This document shows positions 30,473 to 40,640 of a stretch of 64,000 nucleotides of DNA, one piece after another. Source of the stretch: Isochrysis galbana (Eukaryota; Haptophyta; Isochrysidales; Isochrysidaceae); NCBI GenBank assembly GCA_018136815.1, contig CM030942.1, forward strand, positions 2,255,171-2,319,170, written 5' to 3'. How positions within the stretch are numbered: position 1 is the stretch's first letter; each line of letters starts with the position of its first letter. Both the position numbers and the translations under genes were made by a program. The notes below the pieces were generated by a model. That model saw only the letters and a list, made by a program, of their open reading frames with translations, did not search any database and had not been told where the DNA came from.

Positions 30473-31565
30473 GAAAGTAGTTCAGATCGACGACCACCAT
30501 TTGAGACGGCGAGTTACCTGGGGCATTGTCGCAGTGCTCCTTCCCTAGTAGCGAGGTGAGGTTATGTCTGGGGCTTTGATGTTCGTGGCCCTGTATACTC
30601 TCGATGTGTCCAGTTCCCTCTTGGCTATTCCGGACGATAATGTCGACTCCAAGTAAGCCAACCTCAAATGATCGCGCGACCGTAGCCGCCAGGGCCATCG
30701 CCTCCCTCCGACGTGCTTCCCACGCAACAGTCTCGTCGTGGCAACTACGGCCGCACACGCTCACCCCTACATTGGTGCTGGCCGTGTTAGGAGACGTCTC
30801 ATCCGTCGCCCGAGATGAGCCCATTGCAACGGGCCCGAAGTCGCAAGCTCGCGGCATCTCGCCTTGTGTTGAAAAGCGCACCATGTGCGGGATTGGTTCG
30901 CCATCCCCGACGCAGTTCTGGCTAACGTGTTCGCAAGCACTGCTCATGAGATCCGGTAGCGAATCTCGTTCCTCGCAGTGCACGTGCTCGCCCACGCAGT
31001 ACGCCTTGAAGATGCGGCCACCGTGTGCCACATATTCCTGGAGCAACATGGGAGCGGGAAAGCCGCGGAGCGCCGCATACTGCAGGCCAACTGCAAGCTG
31101 GTGCGATCTCGGTGGACCACACGCGACAAGCGGCTTGCAAATGATCGGGAGACGCAGTCCCGCGTCCTGCGCCGCCGCCGCTGCATCCTGCCCTTCCTGA
31201 ACAACGAGCCAGCGCGGCTGCTGCACCGCCGGTGCGAGCTGTGCCAGCATCGAGCAGAGCTTGCCGCGGTCGGCAAATGGTAGCACACGCTCAATGGGGT
31301 CTACAAGAACACAGCTGTCCGACAACTGCCGCACCAGCTCGAGTCGTCGCCGAGCCCCCTCCTCCTCACCCATCGAGGCATCGTACATCACACGGTGCAG
31401 CACGACGGCGCCATATCTGACCTGTGGCTCGGTGGTGGCGTCGACGAAGCAGACGGCATGATTGTCAGCTGAGAGAGCCTTGAAGAGCCGTTCTGTCATG
31501 CCAGGTGTGAGCACCGTCAGACAGACGAGCGGCTCCGCCACCTTCTCCATCGCGCCCTTCTCCAT
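30381..31565 (-). CDS. Inositol-tetrakisphosphate 1-kinase
   Basis: A single exon of 394 codons from ATG 31565 (a second ATG lies five codons on). The family phosphorylates inositol tris/tetrakisphosphates on the way to InsP6 and has an ATP-grasp fold. Landmarks are LVDPIERVLPFADR (N-lobe), LPIICKPLVACGPPRSHQLA (ATP-grasp lysine), MLLQEYVAHGGRIFKAYCVG and, at the end, VVVDLNYFPNTCLKL, which matches the family's metal-binding D-x-N-Y-F-P motif. An insert of about 60 residues rich in Ser, Asn and His lies before that motif. The length is slightly greater than usual (about 320-350). Confidence 0.9.
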   Translation of the reverse strand: MEKGAMEKVAEPLVCLTVLTPGMTERLFKALSADNHAVCFVDATTEPQVRYGAVVLHRVMYDASMGEEEGARRRLELVRQLSDSCVLVDPIERVLPFADRGKLCSMLAQLAPAVQQPRWLVVQEGQDAAAAAQDAGLRLPIICKPLVACGPPRSHQLAVGLQYAALRGFPAPMLLQEYVAHGGRIFKAYCVGEHVHCEERDSLPDLMSSACEHVSQNCVGDGEPIPHMVRFSTQGEMPRACDFGPVAMGSSRATDETSPNTASTNVGVSVCGRSCHDETVAWEARRREAMALAATVARSFEVGLLGVDIIVRNSQEGTGHIESIQGHEHQSPRHNLTSLLGKEHCDNAPGNSPSQMVVVDLNYFPNTCLKLGDGGAALAALVMQRHAAYSMASC

Positions 31566-32334
31566 CGGGCAGTGCGCGACTTAGGCGAGGGGGGACGGAG
31601 AGAGACAGCTGTCGTCAGATGAAAGAGTCTGGTGTATATGGCTATTTAGCTTGAAAACACCGTCTGCTTAGACCGAACACACAGGGAGCAGGCCTTCCGC
31701 ACGCTCCGCCCGCACCGCTCTCCTTTCGGTAGATTGTATCTTTTGTTTAGAGGCTAGAGCTTCTCATTGAGCAAAGTTTTTTGTAAACTGTTATAAAAAT
31801 GGACTGAAACATGTTAGGAGCCTAGTTGTGTAATACAAATACATGTGTTCAAAATGGCCCTCTTGAATACCATGAATACCGAATTCCCGTACGCCGGCGC
31901 CGGCGGCGCTGGCGTACGTCGGTGAGGGTACGCCTGCGCCGGTGTACGCGTGGGGGATGAGATGTATTGCTGTGTGCTGTGTTGTAGTAGTAGTAGGCTA
32001 ATTCAGGAGCAGGGTCTACATGCGCTCCACCTTTGAAACAAAACGGCCAACACATAATTCCACATTTTATGTATTATAGTAGTATATGATGTATACTAGT
32101 ATTACCTATGCACATGTGCACATGTGCACTGACCGCATCGCTCACCGCAAAGCTGCAAACAGAGAGCAATATTATAGAGGCGCAGGCGGCGGCACATGGG
32201 TAGACGGGCAGGCGGCGACACATGGGCAGACGGGCAGGCGGCGGGAGGCGGCGGCACACGGGCTGGCGGCGGCACGCGGGCGGGCGGGCAGGCGGCGGGG
32301 AGGTAACCCTAGCCCGGACCCCCTAACCCTAATC
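31566..32334. other. Intergenic stretch with a short minisatellite
   Basis: No gene seen. From about 32180 to 32305 there are imperfect repeats of gggcaggcggcg / acacatgggcagac type. A short ccctaaccctaa sequence at 32310-32332 resembles two telomere-like units but is too short to mean anything. Confidence 0.6.
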
Positions 32335-32648
32335 TCGGATGCCCGATTTTCGGATTGGGCCCCGGAGGCACTTTTGGCTACTGTACATTCTCGCCCACTT
32401 CCTTCTTTCATCGACGATCTCAATAGGTACGCGAAGCGAATCGCGTCCCTTGTGGGGTTGCCCGTCTTAGAAGTCGGCGGCCATAGTTTCCGCATCGGCG
32501 GTGCTATACCGACTTCGCCGACGGCGGCGGGCAGAGTTTCGAAATCCGCCAGCGCGGTCGCTGGGATTCCGATATGGAGGTTATCTACGCTCGCGATACC
32601 GTCGCCCGGCAACTTCGCGCGGCCGACGCCATGGTTGGGGCCTCTCAT
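32335..32648 (+). mobile_element. Tyrosine-recombinase relic (fossil)
   Basis: Remains of a tyrosine recombinase domain: VLEVGGHSFRIGG carries the H-x-x-R catalytic pair, and a GRW-type box and a terminal tyrosine region follow. Such domains occur in Crypton DNA transposons and in DIRS/Ngaro-type retroelements; I cannot decide which. It is an old, broken fragment with about one or two breaks. No other element parts or end repeats are seen. Confidence 0.68.
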
Positions 32649-32760
32649 GGGTAAGCGCGGACCGCCATCGAAGCGCAAGGCGCCAAAATGGCCAAGCAAT
32701 TCCTAGATTCCTAGTTGCGCCGGCGTCGACCGCAGGGGTGGAGCGTGTGTTCTCGGCCGA
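32649..32760 (+). mobile_element. hAT transposase relic next to the recombinase
   Basis: Encodes APASTAGVERVFSA, the hAT dimerisation motif. The first part, gggtaagcgcggaccgcc through gccaagcaattcctag, is almost identical to 20094-20150. A nine-base duplication (gattcctag) interrupts the hAT part here and not at 20140. After 32760 the two loci diverge. Confidence 0.7.
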
Positions 32761-33194
32761 GCTTGAGCCTCGAAGAACTGTGCCCCGATTACGCGCAACC
32801 CGGCCGCTAGCGCTAGGGCGTCTAGCTGCTGTGGTTCCGCTGGTGTCTCTCCCGCTAGATAGTCTCCCATTGTCAGCGTGGCTCGTGCGTCTGGGAGTTT
32901 TCGATTGTGCGCTACGCAGCTCGATCGACACATTACATGTGCTTACTCGCACGGGCGTTTCTCAGGCAAGCTGAGTGCATAACGCACATTTCTCACTTTG
33001 GACTTTGGCACCTACGTTACGTGTTAGGGTGAAGACTCACAACACTACAGCCCACCCTAGCGATCTAAAGGTGTTCATGTACCTCCATCTCTCTCTTCTC
33101 CTGCCCCAACAAACGTGAATAGTTCCTCCGTCTCCCGCGCGGGCCTGTACGGCTCGCCGCTTCCCCCCGCCCCCCTCCCTCACCCGGGCCCGCC
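32761..33194. other. Intergenic stretch
   Basis: Nothing supported. It ends in the pyrimidine-rich leader of the aminotransferase gene. Confidence 0.4.
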
Positions 33195-33275
33195 TCTCCC
33201 TCCCTCCCTCCCTCCCTCCCTCCCTCCCTCCCTCCCTCCCTCCCTCCCACCCTCCCTCCCTCCCTCCCCCTCGCT
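33195..33275. repeat. (CCCT)n microsatellite
   Basis: About 80 bp of ctccctcc repeats just upstream of the aminotransferase start, probably in its promoter or 5' UTR. Confidence 0.96.
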
Positions 33276-33321
33276 CACCCTCTGCCGCCCAACTCCCCAG
33301 CGATCAGCCGTGCGAGCCTTG

Positions 33322-34839
33322 ATGGCGTGCAGCCGCCTGTGGCGCTCTACACTAAGGCGGCTCTCCACAGAGGTAGAGCTCAGCTCTCGAGTGCGCCGTG
33401 TCAATGCTCACCATGTGGCCGATGACCACGCTCCGCTGGATCTTCGTGCTCGTCCCAACCAGTTCGACGGCTCGCGGGTTTCTCCTGACCACTGGAGCGA
33501 CAGATCGTGGGAGCCGGGCGCGCTGCGCGCTGCGCAGGCCAGACATGTGATGGCGAGCTGGGGCACGGGTGTGGCGGCGGCCGCGCTGCCACTGATGGTG
33601 CGCGCCGAGGGCGTCTTCCTTTACGACGCAGCTGGCAAGCAGTACCTTGACTGGACCTCCCAGGCTGTGTGCTCAAACTTGGGCCACACAGTCCCGGCGG
33701 CCGTGAAGGAGGCGGTGGTCTCGCAGCTCAACCATCTTCCGTACGTTTACTCGGGAATGGGCATAACGGAGGTGCGCTGCCGGCTCGCACAGCTGATGGC
33801 AGAGATCCTCCCCGGCGATCTGAGCGGGCTTCTCTTCCCGTGCGGAGGCGCCGAAGCGAATGAGGTGGCGATCAGACTGGCTCGGCGCTTCACAGGTAGG
33901 CAGAAGATTCTCACGCATTACCGATCGTACCATGGCGGCACGGCCACATCTCTTGCAGCGACAGGGGACTTTCGGCGCTGGTTTGGAGAGGCCGGCGCTA
34001 CCGGCATTGTCCACGTCCTAAGCCCCCTGCCCTACCTATTTCAATGGGGGAAGGACAAGCAAACAGCCACCCGCGTTGCGCTCGCGGCGCTCGAGGAGCA
34101 GATCGTGGCGGAAGGCCCGCATACCATCGCGGCGCTCATGTTGGAGTCTATTGTCGGCTCCGGTGGGGTGCTTGTCCACCCGCCTGGCTACATAGAAGGA
34201 GTACGTGCGCTGTGCGACAAGTATGGTATCCTGTACATCGCTGATGAGGTTATGGTGGGATTCGGGAGGACGGGCAAGCTGTGGGGCTTTCAACACTATG
34301 ATGGGGTGGTGCCTGACATTGTCACGAGCGCCAAGGGCCTCTCTGGTGCCTACCTTCCCCTCGCATGCGTCGCTGTGAGCGAGCAGATGCGCGCTTGGTT
34401 TGATTCTCACCCTCTCGGATGGGGTGCCACGTATCACGCACACCCAGTAGCCCTGGCGTGCGCCTACGAGGTGGTCAAGCATATGCTGCACGAGGAACTT
34501 GTCGCCAACGCGAAGTCGCTCGAGGAGACGATGATCAATCATCTGCAAGCCCTTGTCGATGTACACCCATGCGTGCGCCAAGCGCGCGCCATCGGGCTAT
34601 TTGGCTGCCTCGATCTTGTCGATAATCGAGGTCGTCTTCTACAACGGCTCGACGCTCCGTTGTGTCCCGAAGCCGACGTGCTCAAGAAGGCCATGATGCG
34701 GGAAGGGTTGATCGGTCTGTTTCGCCCGCCTCATTTGCACTGCGCCCCGCCATTGGTGATTACTCGCGATGAACTGGTCGATGGCTTCGGGAGGCTGGAC
34801 CGAGCGCTTACATCTCTAGACGAAATGCTCGGCCATTGA
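33322..34839 (+). CDS. Class III PLP aminotransferase, probably mitochondrial
   Basis: A single exon of 505 codons from ATG 33322; the upstream 69 open codons are only Pro/Ser from the microsatellite. The N-terminus MACSRLWRSTLRRLSTEV is basic, with Ser/Arg/Leu and no acids until residue 17, as in mitochondrial presequences. Class III landmarks are FPCGGAEANEVAIRLAR (phosphate cup), THYRSYHGGTATSLAA, MLESIVGSGGVLVHPPGY, YIADEVMVGFGRTGKLWGF with the conserved Asp, and VTSAKGLSGAYLPL with the Schiff-base Lys. It most resembles omega-amino-acid/taurine-pyruvate type enzymes. The true substrate cannot be read from sequence. Confidence 0.92.
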   Translation: MACSRLWRSTLRRLSTEVELSSRVRRVNAHHVADDHAPLDLRARPNQFDGSRVSPDHWSDRSWEPGALRAAQARHVMASWGTGVAAAALPLMVRAEGVFLYDAAGKQYLDWTSQAVCSNLGHTVPAAVKEAVVSQLNHLPYVYSGMGITEVRCRLAQLMAEILPGDLSGLLFPCGGAEANEVAIRLARRFTGRQKILTHYRSYHGGTATSLAATGDFRRWFGEAGATGIVHVLSPLPYLFQWGKDKQTATRVALAALEEQIVAEGPHTIAALMLESIVGSGGVLVHPPGYIEGVRALCDKYGILYIADEVMVGFGRTGKLWGFQHYDGVVPDIVTSAKGLSGAYLPLACVAVSEQMRAWFDSHPLGWGATYHAHPVALACAYEVVKHMLHEELVANAKSLEETMINHLQALVDVHPCVRQARAIGLFGCLDLVDNRGRLLQRLDAPLCPEADVLKKAMMREGLIGLFRPPHLHCAPPLVITRDELVDGFGRLDRALTSLDEMLGH

Positions 34840-35431
34840 CAAGGCGAATGCGCAACGCTCCTTGGAGGTGTTACTCGCGGCTGTTGCCCATCAAATACGA
34901 GCTGTAGGGAGATCGCCTGCGAGAATTGCCCTCTCGACCACTTGCCCCTACTATGTACCTCACCTCGTAGAGGTGCTGTAAGCTACCGGCAGACGACAGC
35001 TTTGGGAACATCTAAGCCTCAGCCTCGTATGTGATCAGAAAATGCTTGTCCGCGCCCGCACATCATGCCAACAGCCGGCTAGAGTAGAATGGGGATGGTA
35101 GCAGGTTGGTACTTCGGCGGTTGGGCGTCGGCGGGCACATGGACTCCATGTCTTGTGGGCGTGGTGCCACGCCATCACAAGGTTCACATGGTTTTAGGAC
35201 GAGCTTTGTCCTCGCTGTGTGTGCTCGTGCCAGCAACTTGCTTTCGCTCTTGGAGTTCTTGTTATGGCGTCGAGGCTACGCTCTTCGCCATCCTCGCCTG
35301 TCCTTGCTTCTTGCTAGTGCGAACGAATTTTCTTTTCAGGGCTTGTCTCGATGGTTCGCCGCTCGCTCGACATATCGAGACTTCACATCGCTCGGCAATT
35401 CATTTGTCTCCTCCTTTGTTTGTTTCGAGCG
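34840..35431. other. Intergenic stretch
   Basis: No supported gene or repeat. Confidence 0.4.
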
Positions 35432-35825
35432 TGTAAATTTTTAACAAATTTTTATGGGTCGCGGCGCGGCAAAGGAACGGGACTAGCGCTCACTCAAGAC
35501 AGGACTCCCTGCCGCGGCAAGCGCAAGCACCCTTCCCCCTTATGCCACCCGGCTCTTCACTAGCTTTCTACTTGTGCTAGCCGGAGCGCCCCTCCCTCCA
35601 CACTCAGACAGCCCCCCACGCAAGGATCCTGTTCTGGTCTCGCAGGCAAGGGGGCCTAATGGGAGGGTGAGGAGCAACTCCTCCGAGAGGAGCTGTGGGG
35701 AAGGAGATGTCTGAGTGGGGGCGCTATGCCCTTGCGCTAGGCATGGGCAGCGACGCCGCCTCAGGACATGTCCTCCCTCTTGTCTTGAGTCGAAATTTTT
35801 GGTGCTTGAAACGGAGGCCCCTGCC
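35432..35825 (-). repeat. Dispersed repeat Y, copy 2
   Basis: An inverted match to 14160-14562 along almost the whole length, from ttaacaaatttttatgggtc to the cgaaatttttggtgcttgaa end. Divergence is modest (several small differences per 100 bp by eye). The sharp ends at both loci argue for a discrete mobile unit. Confidence 0.82.
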
Positions 35826-36992
35826 CTACCTATATTTAGGCCCATTTTGCCGTTTTTGGTTTTTGGGTTACGCTTCGTTGTGGGTTACGCTTCGTTGTGG
35901 GGGCTCCTTGGGGGGGTCTGGGTCTGGGGCCCAAAGGGCATTGAATGTATGATAGATGGGTGATATCCGGGGTTTCTACCGCTTTTCTTTGGTGTGTTTC
36001 CTCAATCTTGACTTTTTCATTTTTACACCCTCAGAAGTTAAAATAGTATTTGACCGCCCGTTCCGTGCCCTCTCCCGTCGATTCCAATTGCCCCGACATT
36101 GGCTCCCCCACTCTCGATGAGGCCGTCCCGGGCTCCCCGAATGAATCGTGCGCCGCGCTAGCCGACGGTGCGCCTTCGCGACTTGTTCCCTGAGAGGAAA
36201 GAGGAAACGAGCTTCGCTCCGACCTCTTCCTCCGCCTACCTCGAGTACGCACGCCCCCCCCCCAAGATGACCCCGTCGCGGACGCGTGCCGCCTCTTTCT
36301 TATGACATCCTTGAATATGCAACATGAGACGTGTCCTTGATGAGCGTGAAAGAGCGTGTGTGTGCGCGCACGTGCACACATGCGCAATATGTGTATGATA
36401 AACGGAGTAGTGGTGGTGATCAGAGACAAGACAAGCGCAAGGCGTTTCCGAAAGAAAGCCGAAAGCGTCATGCCATACCGCAGTGGAAAGTTCACAGCCT
36501 CAGAGTGCGATCTTAATATGCCACGCTGAGATGGCACGCGGAGGATCCGCAATGTTCTCGCAACGCTAGAATAAGTCGAATGGTACATGCATCCACACAC
36601 CGGTGTCGGTGGAGCAGAGAAGTGGGGATGTGCGCGCCTCGCCGAGTGGGAGAACTGCGCACTACGAGCTTGATGAGTCCAGAAGGACATGAGGGATTGA
36701 GCCCACCGCACAATACGGCCCCTCGTGACGAAGAAAGAGTTGAGGTCCAAGGGTTCCTACAAGTTGGCTCACATTGCCTCCGCCCTTGTCAATCAAGTGT
36801 ACACAAATATACATGCCGCGCATCAGGCTTTAACTCGAGCAAGTCGTGCCGACTGAAGCGCGAGCGCAACGCTGAGAAGTTGTCGTTCAGCGATGCCCAC
36901 GAGAAGTGCTGATTTGAAGAGATGAGAAGATGGACGGGGAAGGGACGGTTGGACCACTACAATATATGCTAAATTCTGGGCGTCGGTGCCCC
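35826..36992. other. Intergenic stretch with a short shared tail
   Basis: No gene I can support. Positions 36015-36060 (ttacaccctcagaagttaaa, then tttgaccgccc) match the 3' end of the SINE candidate at 40590-40635 and, inverted, 39360-39400. This looks like a common short-retroelement tail. Confidence 0.55.
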
Positions 36993-37886
36993 TCACACCG
37001 ACACAATGGTCGCGACCCGCTTTGTCTGATGCAAGCATGAGCCCTCGAGCAGATCGCACTGCGCCCACTTCGCATGAAACTCAAAGTCATCGCGGCAGCG
37101 CTTCTGCCCCACGCCTCCTGGCCGGTAGTGGATTGAGTCGTGGAGGAGCATCATGAAGCGTCGGATGCGGCCGACGAGCGGCGCAACTGTACGTATTCTC
37201 TGGATGCGCGCGGCGGCCCACGAGCGGCGGAGCGCGATGGCGGCGGTGACTGCTGATAGGAGGCCATCGCACTGCTGTCCCACGATAACGCTCAGATCCC
37301 GTAGACGCACAAGGGAAAGGGTGCGCGCGAGCGCAGCGCTGAACGCGCTGTGTGCGACCTTGGCCACGTGGAGCGCCTTGGGATCCTGCTCAGGCACGCC
37401 ACACCCCATCGGGAGCAGGTCGTCGGCGGAGGCGATGGGGGCAGCCTCCGAACCGAGCCTGGCATCGAGCGAGTGGCAAGCCGCGGCCCACACACCAACC
37501 CACGGCGCAAGCTGCCGCCAACGCATGACGAGGTCGTGGGCGAGCGAGCGGTCGTCCTGGCTTAGGTTTACCGCTGTGACACACCGTCCCATGGCGTCAG
37601 AGATACAGGAGGAGACGCGCTCGCGTAGCTCATACCCGCATCCGTGTTCGCACAACGTATCGCATGTCAGGAAGAGCGCGAGGAAGTCTTCCCTCTGCAG
37701 CAGGCGTGAGGTGCGGAAGCACTCAAAGAGCGGCCGCACAAACTCAAAGCCCTCTGCGAGAAGCTGCGGCTGCGTCGGGAGGTCGCGCTTGCGATCGTCG
37801 CCGGCGAGGACCGAGTCTAGCGCCTGCTGCACCCACGATGGCGTCTGAGGCCAGTCGGCGATCTGGTGGCGGCGGGGGGGAGCCAT
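36993..37886 (-). CDS. Uncharacterised helical protein
   Basis: About 298 codons from ATG 37886 (MAPPRRHQIADWPQTPSW); the frame upstream is purine-rich repeat read as Pro/Ser/Leu and is left out. The protein looks mostly helical and has several Cys and Trp residues (LALFLTCDTLCEHGCGYELR, LVMRWRQLAPWVGVWAAACH, ALRRSWAAARIQRIRTVAPL). The segment around LVMRWRQLAPWVGVW recalls cullin N-terminal repeats, but too weakly to name it. The last few residues (VATIVSV) may be intron read-through. Good codon-like composition over 890 bp supports a real gene. Confidence 0.55.
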   Translation of the reverse strand: MAPPRRHQIADWPQTPSWVQQALDSVLAGDDRKRDLPTQPQLLAEGFEFVRPLFECFRTSRLLQREDFLALFLTCDTLCEHGCGYELRERVSSCISDAMGRCVTAVNLSQDDRSLAHDLVMRWRQLAPWVGVWAAACHSLDARLGSEAAPIASADDLLPMGCGVPEQDPKALHVAKVAHSAFSAALARTLSLVRLRDLSVIVGQQCDGLLSAVTAAIALRRSWAAARIQRIRTVAPLVGRIRRFMMLLHDSIHYRPGGVGQKRCRDDFEFHAKWAQCDLLEGSCLHQTKRVATIVSV

Positions 37887-37889
37887 CGA

Positions 37890-38110
37890 AGGAGAGGGTG
37901 TGGCGGGGGGGGAGGGGAGGATGCGGGGGGGGCGGGGGTGGTAGGGGGGAGAGAGGGGGGGTGGGAGAGAGAGGGGGGGGGGGGGGGAGGAGAGGGGGGG
38001 AAGGGGGGGAGAGAGAAAGAGAGAGAGAGAAAGAGAGAGACAGATAGGAGAGGGAGCGAGGGTGAGAGAGGAGACAGAGGAGACAGAGGAGAGAGAGAGA
38101 GGAGACAGAG

Positions 38111-38156
<46 letters not shown>

Positions 38157-38160
38157 GGCG
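37890..38160. repeat. G-rich and (GA)n low-complexity tract
   Basis: Runs of G followed by gagaga/gagacagag repeats. The same elements recur at 38900-39060: the G/C runs inverted and the (GA)n part in the same orientation, ending gagaggcgggcgg in both. This indicates a local duplication with inversion. Confidence 0.9.
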
Positions 38161-38224
38161 GACGATGTGTCGACGAGAAGTCGGCGAGCCCCGCCCCCCC
38201 CCCCCCCCCGTTCCTCCCCCCGCA

Positions 38225-38271
38225 CGTGGGGCGATCTCCGCATGGGTTGACCACGCGGAGATCGCCCCACG
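38225..38271. repeat. Perfect 17-bp inverted repeat
   Basis: CGTGGGGCGATCTCCGC at 38225-38241 and its exact reverse complement at 38255-38271, with a 13-base loop. It lies about 340 bp upstream of the start of the gene at 36993-37886. It could be a palindromic binding site or a hairpin, or the end of an inverted duplication. Confidence 0.9.
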
Positions 38272-38899
38272 CGCGGGGGGGAGGGGTGGGGGGCGGTCGG
38301 CGCGAACGGAGGGCGAGGAGAGGCGAGCGGGGGTCCTCATCACTCGCCGATAGCACGAGCCTGCGGGGAGGGGGGTGGCGCGGGGGTTGCAAACCGAGAA
38401 GAACCGCGCAGCGGATTCATACGAAACGGAGGGAGCCCGATGGGATTGGGAAGGGAAAGAGGGGAAAGAGTCTAGACCTCACAGAAGAGAGAGAAGACGG
38501 GAGACGTCGGCACGAGCTCGTGCGCGGGGAGCAGCCCCCCCCGCGCGCCTCCCAGCCTCGCGCCCTTCCCCCCCGCGCGGGCCGATTACATCTCGGTAGT
38601 CGAGCTCGCGCGATGAGCCGCTGATGGCCGCGCCGCCCATATGTTCATTGGCCGAGCCCACCGCAGATCTTGGGGTCCCACCCGACCGGATCGGAGAAGG
38701 AAGAGAACAGTCTCGGCCTCCTCGACGTGTGTCTCGGGGCCGAGAGGCGCCGAGAGAGAGTCTCACGCGCGCGCGACATCGGACCGGGGCTCGTGATCAG
38801 GGCGCGCGGGGAGGGGGGGCGGGGCGGGGGCGGGGCGGGGGCGGCTGGGGGCGCGGGGCGGGGGCGGGCGGCCTTCCGGTCTTTTCGTGGCGAGGGGGT
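38272..38899. other. GC-rich stretch between the purine tracts
   Basis: No supported gene; open frames are rich in Arg, Gly and Pro on both strands and overlap one another. Confidence 0.4.
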
Positions 38900-39007
38900 C
38901 TCTCCCCCCCTTCCCCCCCTCTCCTCCCCCCCCCCCCCCTCTCTCTCCCACCCCCCCTCTCTCCCCCCTACCACCCCCGCCCCCCCCGAGAGAGAGAGGA
39001 GACAGAG

Positions 39008-39057
<50 letters not shown>

Positions 39058-39060
39058 GGC
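38900..39060. repeat. C-rich and (GA)n tract, second copy
   Basis: C-rich block resembling the reverse complement of 37905-38010, followed by (GA)n that repeats 38090-38162. Confidence 0.85.
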
Positions 39061-40080
39061 GGGCACGCACCCAGCTCCCCCAGCGGGAATCGGTGGAGGG
39101 CGCAGGAGGCGCCTCGTTGAGGGCGTGAATCTTTTCTTTGCTCGTTCCTACCGGCGAATCTTCTGTCGACCTCCGGCCGGCGATTGGCTGTCGCGGAAGC
39201 TCCGCGCTTCCTGTGGGGATGCGCCCCACATTCACTACTTCGAATGGCACCCGTGGCCGACCCGATGCATCGGTCGTGGCGTCGTGGCGGTCAAAGGGTT
39301 TTTTATTAGGCGTCAGAAAAAGACCATCTCCATCTCAGAATTTAGGACATTTGAGGATTTTAAGTAGAAATAGGGTGGTCAAACAGGGACTTTTTAACTG
39401 GTAGTAAGGGTTGGGCTGCATTTTTTCACCGTGGCGCAAGGCCCAATAAAAATACTCCAGGGGGAGCCACCTGCCGCCACGAAATTCTTCGCCAAGGAAT
39501 GGTGCGATTCGCTCCCCCTCTCTCCTCTCTACCGTCATTTTGACGCCTCGCGGCCAGCCGCGCACTGCATGCGCGCGAGAGGCTGGCAGCAAATGCCCGC
39601 AGGGGCGAGGTGGAGGGCGCAGGCGACGCCGTGCGATCGCGCAGAGCTCTGTACTGCCTGCCCGGTGGTAACTGTGCCCGGGGAACGGGGAGCGCAGGCG
39701 CGCGTCGCACAGCGCGACCTGTGGTGCACTTTTGTGGTCGACGTCAATTTCGCACGAGCGCGAAAACGTTTTTGGGTCTGTGTGTTGAATGGTGAATGGC
39801 GTCGAAAATAATGTGCATATTTCTTTTAAGATTCTGCCTAATATACCCGCCATTTCCACTGTAATACGATTAGTAATACCCTAAAAATCGCGTGATAAAA
39901 CCTCTATCTGTCGCATTCGCGATGTCTCAGAGGCAAAAAGAAATAACAGTAAAAGAAAAACAGTAAACAGTAAAAAGAAACAGAGGAAGAAAGAAGAAGA
40001 AGAGTGGAAAAGAAGAGAAAAAAACCCAGAGTATATAGGGCGGTTCTCAGCCCTTCCCATCGGCCCTATGGCTACGTAAA
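39061..40080. other. Intergenic stretch
   Basis: No supported gene. Positions 39345-39435 carry an inverted form of the shared short-retroelement tail (gtcaaacagggactttttaa). Beyond 39800 the sequence is A-rich. Confidence 0.45.
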
Positions 40081-40084
40081 CTCT

Positions 40085-40640
40085 CGCGTGGCATAGTGGT
40101 TCAACCCACCGCCTCCACCAACCCTCTGCAGTTCGAGCCCCGCTCCTTCTCCTCTCCGCTCTTCTTCTACAGTTAAATTCCACACTCTTCTTCTACCATT
40201 AAAATTCCACGCTCTTCTTCTACGGTAAAAATCCTGCCTTCCTACTGTTAAAAATATCCTGCCTTCCTACCGTTAAAATTCTGCACTCCGTCTACCGTTA
40301 AAAGTCCTGCCTCCGTCGCCTTGCCAAGACATTTCCTCTGCCTTCCTGCCGACTTCCTTGCCAGTTCCTTCCGCCCCGGTTTCCCGCTTGTCTGCAAATC
40401 GGTTTCACCGCATTACGACCAAGCTTAGTGGGGAAACTCCTCGTCCAGTTCCGTTACCCGAAAATCTCGTTCATCTCGGGGCCATCTCGTTACATCTCGT
40501 CGTCGGGCCATCAGGCCATCTCGTTACATCTCGTTCACCTCGTTACAATCCAAGCTACGGCTTTGATTTCCACACTATCTTGCTGACTTAGTGAATTTTC
40601 ACCCTTAGAAGTTAAAAGGCGTGTTTGACCGCCCTTACAC
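40085..40640 (+). mobile_element. Candidate tRNA-derived SINE
   Basis: TGGCATAGTGG at 40089-40099 fits a Pol III A box, and GTTCGAGCC at 40131-40139 fits a B box; their spacing is that of a tRNA. The head is followed by a minisatellite at 40155-40320 (units like cttcctaccgttaaaattct), a unique body, and the tail agaagttaaaa...tgtttgaccgccc, which is shared with 36020-36060. The tRNA fold itself is degenerate, so this is not a working tRNA gene. I cannot find target duplications. Confidence 0.5.

Noticed and set aside
32310-32332. Telomeric repeat
   Set aside because: Only about two ccctaa units; not a telomere or a convincing interstitial array.
36031-36750. Open frame of 239 codons on the minus strand
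   Set aside because: It includes a retroelement tail and His/Ser/Arg-rich filler; no family features.
37744-39367. Several long frames on both strands
   Set aside because: They overlap each other in G/C- and GA-rich repeats and encode only Pro, Ser, Arg or Glu runs.
40085-40150. Functional tRNA gene
   Set aside because: The boxes match but the acceptor and T stems do not pair well; treated as a SINE head.
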